Positions 56,769 to 64,000 of a stretch of DNA of 64,000 bases are shown here, piece by piece; positions within the stretch are counted from its first letter, which is position 1; each line of letters starts with the position of its first letter. The notes beneath the pieces were generated by a model, which had not been told where the DNA came from, searched no databases, and saw only the letters and a program-made list of their open reading frames with translations. Made by a program: the position numbers and the translations under genes. Source of the DNA: Fragilaria crotonensis (lineage: Eukaryota > Bacillariophyta > Fragilariophyceae > Fragilariales > Fragilariaceae); the NCBI GenBank assembly GCA_022925895.1, contig JAKSYS010000058.1, positions 88,373 through 152,372 of the forward strand. The letters run 5' to 3'.

Positions 56769-58198
56769 ATGTCGGTTCCACCATCTGAAGGCTCTACGTC
56801 CCCGACGAATCTTCCAGACGAACCTGTTGTTGGAATCCTCGGGACTGCTGTCGAAGGCCGCGGCAATCCAGAAGGATTCGAGATCTCCGATCCTGTCGAC
56901 GTTCGCCTCACCGAGGCAATCGCTCAAGCCAGGACTCTTGCTACTGATGAAGAGTCTGTCTTGGAGTTCCCAACTCAATGACTGCCCCAGTGGAGCTCCC
57001 AGCTCCTTCAAGCTCCAAGCCTCTTGTTCCCCTCATTGGGGAATCACTTTGGTGACCAAGGATGAATGGTCTGCTTGGACAGGTGGAAAGCCCAACCACA
57101 CCTGGACAGGTTTGGATGGCTCCATTGCTCTCCTAGAGCACACCTCTCCCAACCAGCTCCGCCCTGTCTATGTTTCTGCAGCCCAGAAGGCTACAACTTC
57201 AGGAGAACTGGGCACAAGATCTCCTTCAAGCCAAGTGATGATTTGATCAGCTTCCAGAATGTTGTCTGGGATCATCTCAAGGACACTGGGATGGACTCCA
57301 TTGCTTACCTCAGGGACCCAACTGACGACGCCAAGATGACTAACGTTATCAAGGCTCACGCCAGGTACACGGTCCAGTCGGCAAAGTTGTTGGCGGAAGC
57401 TCAAGTTCAACGCTACGACAAGTATGACCGGACCAACGATATGGCAGCCAGGACCTATTTGCTTGCTTCACTCTCTACTGAGCTAAGCAATAAGGTGACT
57501 GAGAAGTTGGATGATTCTGACTCCTTCCCAGTTGTTTGGCTCCAGTTCCTCAAGTCCATCCAGTCCACCTCCATTGAGAGGTTTGAAGATCTCAAGGCCA
57601 TCATCAAGGCCAGGCTCCCAAGTCAGTACTCTGGAGAGAACCTTGAACAATTGGCAGCTCACTTTCGCAAGGATGCAAATGAGTTGACAACTGCTGGCCA
57701 GTATGACCACAACCTCACTCTGGCCATGCTCAAGATCTTTCTTTTGGCTGGTGGTTCTGGCAATGAGGACTTCCGCTTCCCCCTGAGATCTGTCAAGCAG
57801 AACTTGGAGCAAGCTCTTTTGGACATTGGATTCAAGGACAAGGAAGCTGCCAACCTTCACATGCAAGTCAACAAGCTGACCTACAAGGACATCTGCGCTC
57901 ACGCAGAGGATGCCTACAGGACGCTCTTTGACAGGAAGGAGTGGCCACCTGCACGTCACACTCGCGACTCCAAGGCTCCACCAGCTGCATTCGGAAACAT
58001 GGCGACTCAATCACCAGAGCTGAGGTACTCAACCTCATCCAGTCCAAGGCCTCCAACAATGGTGCTGGACTTGCCAAGAAAGGAGTCTGTCACAAGTGCA
58101 ACAAGCCTGGACACTGGTCGCGCGAATGCCCAGAGAACAACAAGGGCAAGGGCAGGAATGGGAATGGCAATGAAAGACCAAAGGATGTCAAGTCCTGA
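56769..58198 (+). pseudogene. Copia gag (frame-broken)
   Basis: Starts about ATG 56769 (MSVPPSEGSTSPTN). After several frame changes (near 56980, 57050 and 57180) the main capsid-like domain is open from about 57190 to 58000 (SFQNVVWDHLKDTGMD, TYLLASLSTELSNKVTEKLD, WLQFLKSIQSTSIERFEDLK, and LPSQYSGENLEQLAAHFRKD). A CCHC zinc knuckle CHKCNKPGHWSRECP follows in another frame near 58093-58137. This is the usual Copia Gag layout. Confidence 0.8.
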
Positions 58199-59930
58199 AG
58201 TCTACTCCTCCTCCATCTGGAGCACCTCAAGTCAAGCAAGCCAACGGAAAGGCTTTCAACTGGTGCGCAAGCTGCAAGCGTTGGACCACTACGCACGCAA
58301 CGGCAACGCACACTGGCGTCAAGAAGAGCTCTGAGGGCCCTCAAGGTGTTGGTTCTGCAATCAACAATGTCTCCCTTGCCTTCGATCCATCGGTGTGGAC
58401 CACGGAAATTGAGGTCGTCCCAAGTGTGACTGACGCGCTCTTTATCCTGCGCACCATGGTGACCCGGATCCTCCCGTACTCGTTCTACTGCTCACCTACG
58501 TGATGGCAATATTTTCAGTCCCGTTTGCAAAAACTATGTGGACCTCCACGCTGGAAATTATTCAACTCGCCATGGCGCATTTTAACGCCGTCGATTGGAG
58601 CCAAGTCATGGCAATCCTTCGAGCGCATGTCATGGTCGTTCGCCCGCACGTCTCGCAATTTTGGAGGCTCACCAGGAGGCGCTCATTGCTCCATTGCTTT
58701 GGGCCTTACTGGCCATGGTCGTACTGTTCTGGCTTCCTAAGCCCAGCTCAACATCGCCTGAGCCTGATCCTAAGGAGCTACCTTCTCGCCGCCATCGTCG
58801 TGCTCTCAAGCAACACAATCGCAAGGTCACACGACGCGCGAATGTTCCCAAGCCGGAAGTATTCGCTCCCATGGACTGCATCGCAGGTACCCCATTAACT
58901 TGCGATCCATGGGACGCTACATTCGGAGGAATGCACCAACGTTGGTTGAACAACAGCAGCAAGTGCAGTTGAACGACCTTCACTCCAAGGTTGCAACTCT
59001 CCTTCAGCGTGTCGACTCGCTCAAGCGCTCCATTCCGCGATCAACTCACTGGACCTGCCGCCACTGCAACGATACAATCGTCCATGGGCCAACTGAACCT
59101 TGCCCCAAGCTCCGTAACACATCCCGCTCGCCATCGGATTTGTCGACGCAAGAGGAAGGGCCAAGGATCAACCACTGCGATGTCAACGACGCCTACCTCG
59201 ACGCTCCGCTTCGCCAGCAGCGACGCCGCGCTCAGGCTTCCCAAGTCCAACGGCGTCTATCGCCCCGTCTCTCCCATTGGCTTCCAAGGCCTAGGGAACC
59301 ATCAGTGGACCTCCAAGCAACTTCAAGCTGCTCGCAAGATGGCAATGCAAGTGAACATGGCTAAGTTTCCAAACGGCAACTACTCCACAATCCTTCGCAT
59401 GGCTCTCCAGTCAACCGACCGCTTCCGCGAATCCCTTCCCAAGGCTTCAACGTTTCCTGTCATTTGGGACTCTGGTGCAAGCATCTCGATCACTCCTGAC
59501 CGCAAGGACTTTGTTGGACCCATCAACACCCCTGGCCCTATCACTCAACTGCAGGGCATTGCAAAGGGACTCAGGATTGAAGGCCAAGGTCATGTTCTGT
59601 GGGCAATGCAAGATACTCTGGGCAACCTAAGGATGCTCAAGGTCCCAGCATACTTGGTGTCTTGCATCAAGGTCAGGCTCCTATCCACCACAAGCTTGCT
59701 CCAAGCTTACCCTGGAGAGACCATCACCATTGAAGCTCATCAACTGACCTTGAGTGGCACCTCTGATGAAGCCAGAGGGCAACTCATTGCAAGAGTCAAC
59801 CCTGACAACAACTTGCCTACCTCTGATGCACACCGCAGCTCAGATACTCCCAAGGCAGTTGCAGCTCTCAACATTACTCTCAACACTGTTCATGAGAGCA
59901 ACCTCAACTTGACTGAAGCTGAGAAGGAGT
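58199..59930 (+). pseudogene. Copia gag-pol spacer and aspartic protease
   Basis: After the zinc knuckle the reading wanders through three frames. A strongly hydrophobic stretch (EALIAPLLWALLAMVVLFWL) lies near 58675-58735, in the frame starting 58595. The protease signature VIWDSGASISITPDR is at about 59461-59505 in the frame 58991-60004. The frame runs into the pre-integrase segment (EKELLRWHHRL). Confidence 0.75.
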
Positions 59931-61706
59931 TATTAAGGTGGCACCACCGCCTGGACACCTTTCCTTTCGCAAGATCCAATTCATCATGCGAACTGGTGTC
60001 CTGAGTCGGAGTGAGTCGCATCGATCACTCCATACTGCTGCTGCCGAATTGTCAACCCTCCCAAGTGTGCCGCATGCCAATATGGGAAGCAACATCAGCG
60101 ACCAGCTCCTGCCAAGATCACAACTGTTATCAAGGATCGAGCTGGAGTTCTCAAGGCAGACAACTTGCTCCCTGGACAACAAGTCTCCATTGATCACTTC
60201 ATTTGTGGAACAAAGGGAAGGCTCTTCTCTTCAGCTGGAAGGAGCTTGAACTCAGACATGTTTGCTGGTGGCTGCCTCTTCATTGATCATGCTTCCAACT
60301 TTGTGCATGTTGAGTTTCAGAAGCATCTGAACACTCATGAGACTCTGAAGGCCAAGCAGAACTTTGAGTTGATGGCAAGGGACAGTGGAGTCATTCCACA
60401 ATCCTATCTCTCTGACAATGGTGGGAGCTTCACCTCAGCTAAGTTCACTGAGCACCTTGGAACTCTGAAGCAAGTCGTCAAGTTTGCTGGAGTTGGAGCT
60501 CACCATCACAATGGCCATGCTGAGAGGGCAATCCAAACGATCATGTCGATCGCTCGGACAATGATGCTCCATTCAGCGGTACATTGGCCAGATGTGGCTG
60601 ATGCAACACTTTGGCCAATGGCAGTCTCCCATGCTATCTTTCTCCACAACCATGTTCCTGATTTGGCAACAGGTCTCTGTCAAGTGATGTCTTCACTAAG
60701 TCCAGATGGGAGCAAAGGAAGTATCATGATCTGCATGTGTGGGGATGTCCTGTGTATGCTCTTGAGAAACCATTGCAGATGGAAAGAAGCTGCCTCGCTG
60801 GAAGCCTCGGTCCATCCGCTGCGTCAACATGGGGCTCTCAAGAAGCATGCAAGCACAGTCCCCTTGGTTTTGAATCCAGAGACAGGGTACATCACTCCCC
60901 AATATCACATTGTGTTTGACGATTGGTTTGCAACGGTGGCTACTAATGTGGATGCCCTCCCGGATTTTAATACAACGCGTTGGGCCCGTTTGTTTGGCGA
61001 CTCAAGATATCAGTTCCCATTCGATGACGACGACGACAATGATGCTACAGAGGAAGCGCGAATGGACTCCCAAGCTACAGAAGCCATCAATGAGAACCAA
61101 ACAAGAGTTGCTGCCTCCATGGATGAAGCTGTTGCAATTGAACAACTCCCAGTTCCTCCCTTGGCTGAGGCTCCACCCAGGACACCAACTGTTCCACAGC
61201 CATTGCCAAGCTCTCCATTGCTCACTCCAAGGCCTCCAACTCCCATGATGTCTCAAACGAGGAGCAGTCTATCGATCCTCGGTCTCTCCAGTCTCCTCCA
61301 ACGCCAGACATCAGAACTTCACCTCTGCAACGCCGTCCACACTCCAGCTCACAAGCCAAGGAAGAGACGCCACGCAAGGTCCCAGCTACCCGATCTCCCA
61401 GTTCATCAGCCAATCTTCTCCCCAGTTCGGGAGCAGACCCCAATGTCTGAAACGAGGAGAGTCCTGTTCCAGACAATGCATTCGCCCTTGACTCACCACG
61501 TGACGAGCAACCAGTCAAGTCGCCTCCGCCACCAACGTCTCCGCGCCGGTCCAACCGCATTCGCGCAGCACCACAACGCCTTGGATACGATAACACTCAA
61601 GGCCATGGATACTTTGCTTCTCCAAGTGCTTGGATCTTTGAGGAAAATGGAATCATCCTTTCCCCAACTGCCTTCAAGGCAGCTGCATCTGATCCTGACA
61701 CTCTGA
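59922..61706 (+). pseudogene. Copia integrase (frame-broken at its start)
   Basis: The pre-integrase phrase LLRWHHRL then GHLSFRKIQF (next frame, about 59955). The catalytic core in frame 60165-61706 has Asp in FIDHASNFVHVE, Asp in YLSDNGGSFTSAKF and Glu in HHHNGHAERAIQTIMS, the D-D-E triad. A C-terminal region follows with NPETGYITPQYHIVFDDWF, usual in Copia integrases, then a Pro/Ser-rich linker to RT with at least one more frame change. Confidence 0.82.
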
Positions 61707-61720
61707 GCTTTGACCAAGCT

Positions 61721-62449
61721 ATGGCTGACATTGAGCATGTGACCAAGTGGATGGAGGCAGCTGCTAAGGAAGTGGCAAGCCTTGAGAAGAATGGGACTTG
61801 GAAGGAAGTCAGTATCCTTGAAGCCAAGACCAAGATTCTCCCAGGGACTTGGGTATTTCGGCGCAAGCGATCCCCAGATGGAGAAGTCACCAAGTACAAA
61901 GCGCGCTACTGTGTTCGAGGCGACCTTGAAGAAGGAGAACCTGAAACCTATGCCCCAGTTGTTGCTTGGAGTTCAGTTCGATTGTTCCTTGTCTTGTCCC
62001 TAACATTGGGATGGCAAACTTGCTCCATTGACTTCAGCAGTGCCTTTGTTCAAGCCAACCTAACTGACCCAGTCTGGATCCACATGCCAAGGGGCTTCAA
62101 GTCTGATCAGCCAAGTGACCAAAGGACCTGCCTACGACTTGTTAAGAGCCTCTACGGCCTCTCGGTTGCTCCCCGCCTTTGGTATCAACACATTCGTGAA
62201 GCACTCCTCCTCCAAGGATTGAAGCAGAGTGCCACAGACTCATGCCTTTTGTACAAGACCATCATGATTGTTCTCTATGTTGATGATCTTGGTATTGCCT
62301 ACTCCAACAAGGATCTTGACAAACTGTTCCAGGATCTTACTGATTTGGGTTTGGAGTTCACTCGTGAAGGCACATTCACTGATTTTCTTGGAATCAAGTT
62401 TGTCAAGGATGAAGTTGCCAACACTGTCACCCTAACACAAAAGGTTTGA
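61721..62449 (+). pseudogene. Copia reverse transcriptase
   Basis: The frame 61721-62449 is a nearly full RT (RVT_2-like): MEAAAKEVASLEKNGTWKEV, LPGTWVFRRKRSPDGEVTKY, KARYCVRGDLEEGEPETYAP, CSIDFSSAFVQANL, LVKSLYGLSVAPRLWY, and the catalytic YVDD at about 62277-62288. It ends early at TGA after a frame change; the thumb and connection part continues downstream. Confidence 0.88.
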
Positions 62450-63260
62450 TCAGAAGATCATCAAGGCAACAGGACTTCAAGACTGCAACCCCAACCACAC
62501 TCCTGCTATGCAAGCATGCCTTGGGATTGACCTGATGGAGAACCCATGGATGAGTTCTGGAACTACCGCTCTATTGTTGGAATGCTCTTGTACTTGTCAA
62601 CAAACACAAGGCCAGACATCACATTTGCAGTAAGTCAAGTTGCCAGGTTCAATCATTCTCCCAAGAAGAGCCATGCCATGGCAATCAAAACAATTGTCCG
62701 CTACTTGCACCGCACAAAAGGAACTATTGTGACTCCACTGGAGACCTCTCTCTGATTGTTATGTTGATGCTGACTTTGCTGGCCTCCATGGTCGTGACCC
62801 TGATCATTCTGACACCAGCGCCAAGTCCCGCACCGGCTACATCATCACTCTTGGAGGTTGTCCAATTCTCTGGAAGTCTCAGCTACAAACAGAGATCTCC
62901 CTGTCCACATTGGAATCTGAGTACTCTGCTCTCAGTGCAAGCATGAGGACTCTGTTGCCACTTCGTGATCTTCTTGGAGAAATCTGCAAGGAATTGACTC
63001 TGCCACCTGACTTCAAGTCTACCATTCGCTGCCGAGTCTTTGAAGACAACAATGGTGCTCTGCTGCTCGCTACCAAGCAACGCATTACTAATCGCACCAA
63101 GTACTTCCTGGTTAAGTGGCACTTCTTTTGGCACCACGTCCGCAACGGAGATGTTGAAGTGCTCAAGATTGCAACCACTGACCAGTTGGCTGACTACCTT
63201 ACAAAGGGCCTCAATCGAGAAGTTTTCGAACGCATTCGAAAGCTTGCTCAAGGTTGGTGA
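62450..63260 (+). pseudogene. Copia RT end and RNase H (frame-broken)
   Basis: 62546-62755 reads FWNYRSIVGMLLYLSTNTRP then DITFAVSQVARFNHSPKKSH, the RT tail. After another break 62910-63260 reads ESEYSALSASMR, VFEDNNGALLLA and TNRTKYFLVKWHFF, ending HVRNGDVEVLKIATTDQLAD YLTKGL, the usual RNase H end of Copia elements. Confidence 0.82.
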
Positions 63261-63391
63261 CACGCGGCACCGCCGCACTTGTGTTGGGTGGATTTAAGAG
63301 TGTTCCCTCTTATCCTGCAAGCCCATATGTTTATTGTTCATGTCCTACATTTTCACCACACCATCACTAATCTATTTCTTGTTTCATTGAA

Positions 63392-63401
63392 TGAGAGGGA
63401 G
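63392..63401 (+). other. Polypurine tract before 3' LTR
   Basis: gagagggag lies directly upstream of the 3' LTR, as expected for plus-strand priming. Confidence 0.7.
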
Positions 63402-63995
63402 AGTCAAGGTACAGCAGCTGACAGCTGTTATTGTGCCGTTATTGACGTTGAAATTTCGTCCCCGCCAGCTGAGTCCCATCCGGCTTTGGATACGAAGATT
63501 CTCACGCCAACTGTATACGGCAAAATGCCAGTACGAAAACTACAGTTGTCCCGGACTGCTTTCCGCCCTCATAACCTCCTTTCCTACAACAACAATTTGT
63601 CCACTTTACCCTGGGCAATTCAACTGCAAATTCACTCCATGTGCTATCTAATTTCCAACATGTGTCCTTCATCATGTTGGCTAAGTCTGGCCATGTTGCA
63701 ACAGTTGTTGCGATCGTCACTTCGTCAATTCGCTCGTGAAGGCGGAGTTGGTGCTGACATTTCAATGCCTTTATCAGTGGGATGAAGGCTTTGAATGCTC
63801 ACTCCCACAACCCTCTAACTTCGCGAAAGTAGATCGGCAAGATTCAATCGGTCCTGGATTGAATTGGTTCCTTCAAAGTGAAACCTAGAAATAAGCTCAT
63901 AAGTTAAACAACTCTAGAATTAAAACTCTACGTTTGACCGAACCCGGATTTCTACGAACTAGTACGCAGCCTTGATCACGCCGTGTACTTCGACT
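63402..63995 (+). repeat. 3' LTR of Copia element
   Basis: 594 bp. It differs from the 5' LTR by two substitutions and two small indels (near 63604 and 63723) by eye. Followed by gtccc (63996-64000). Confidence 0.95.
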
Positions 63996-64000
63996 GTCCC

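Larger units (their letters stand above)
55931..64000 (+). mobile_element. Complete Copia (CoDi-like) LTR retrotransposon
   Basis: Element 55936-63995 with 593/594-bp LTRs and a 5-bp target duplication gtccc (55931-55935 and 63996-64000). LTR ends are AGTC...GACT, not the usual TG...CA. The internal order gag-protease-integrase-RT-RNase H is Copia-type. The coding region is interrupted by at least eight single-base frame changes although the LTRs differ by only two substitutions and two small indels by eye. It sits at the right edge of the satellite array. Confidence 0.93.

Noticed and set aside
1-64000. CRISPR arrays, rRNA or tRNA genes
   Set aside because: The only regular array is the hairpin satellite, whose spacers are nearly identical; no T-arm/acceptor combination or rRNA signature was seen on reading.

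Overview
The window looks like nuclear DNA of a diatom. The supporting evidence is: several proteins open with a signal peptide followed by an ASAFAP-like plastid-targeting motif; spliceosomal introns are short (about 77-107 nt in the best-resolved gene) with GTAAGT/GTGAGT donors; families common in diatoms are present (SHLQKY-type Myb regulator, DUF6824-like protein, ankyrin/coiled-coil proteins, CoDi-like Copia retrotransposon); and the DNA is rich in mobile elements. I do not name a species.

Layout. 1.8-5.0 kb holds a frame-broken IS630/Tc1-mariner-like DDE transposase. 5.8-14.8 kb is a complete tyrosine-recombinase retrotransposon (DIRS order, PAT/Ngaro-type) with split direct repeats arranged A1-ORFs-B1-A2-B2. 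15.2-35.9 kb is the main host-gene block: a four-exon amino-acid transporter, an ankyrin/coiled-coil gene, a complete PIF/Harbinger transposon (19.2-22.8 kb), a multi-pass membrane protein, a second ankyrin/coiled-coil gene, a LARGE-like (GT49) glycosyltransferase, a probable plastid protein, a VKOR-family oxidoreductase, a CUL4-like cullin and a GARP/SHLQKY regulator. 35.9-39.3 kb has no recognisable gene. 39.3-46.2 kb is bounded by near-identical 23-bp inverted repeats flanked by TA. It looks like a ~6.9-kb DNA transposon carrying two unrecognised gene families and, nested inside, a GC-rich hAT-type MITE with an 8-bp target duplication. 47.7-52.8 kb holds three host genes (a plastid-type small membrane protein, a DUF6824-like protein, a carotenoid cleavage oxygenase). 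55.0-55.9 kb is a 14-unit satellite of hairpin-forming ~71-bp monomers. A complete Copia element (55.9-64.0 kb) sits directly against its right edge, with nearly identical LTRs and a 5-bp target duplication that ends at the window edge.

Reading-frame quality. Many otherwise well-conserved genes (cullin, GT49, VKOR, regulator, ankyrin gene, transposon genes) are interrupted by single-base frame breaks while conserved sequence continues in the next frame, several of them at homopolymers. Other long genes (transporter, CCD, DUF6824-like, second ankyrin gene, Harbinger transposase) are intact. Residual assembly indels explain this as well as pseudogenisation does, so such entries should be read as 'gene with frame breaks', not as proven dead genes.

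Intergenic DNA is strikingly rich in GTAC-containing words (agtact, ggtacc, gtactagtac), and the satellite shares this motif.
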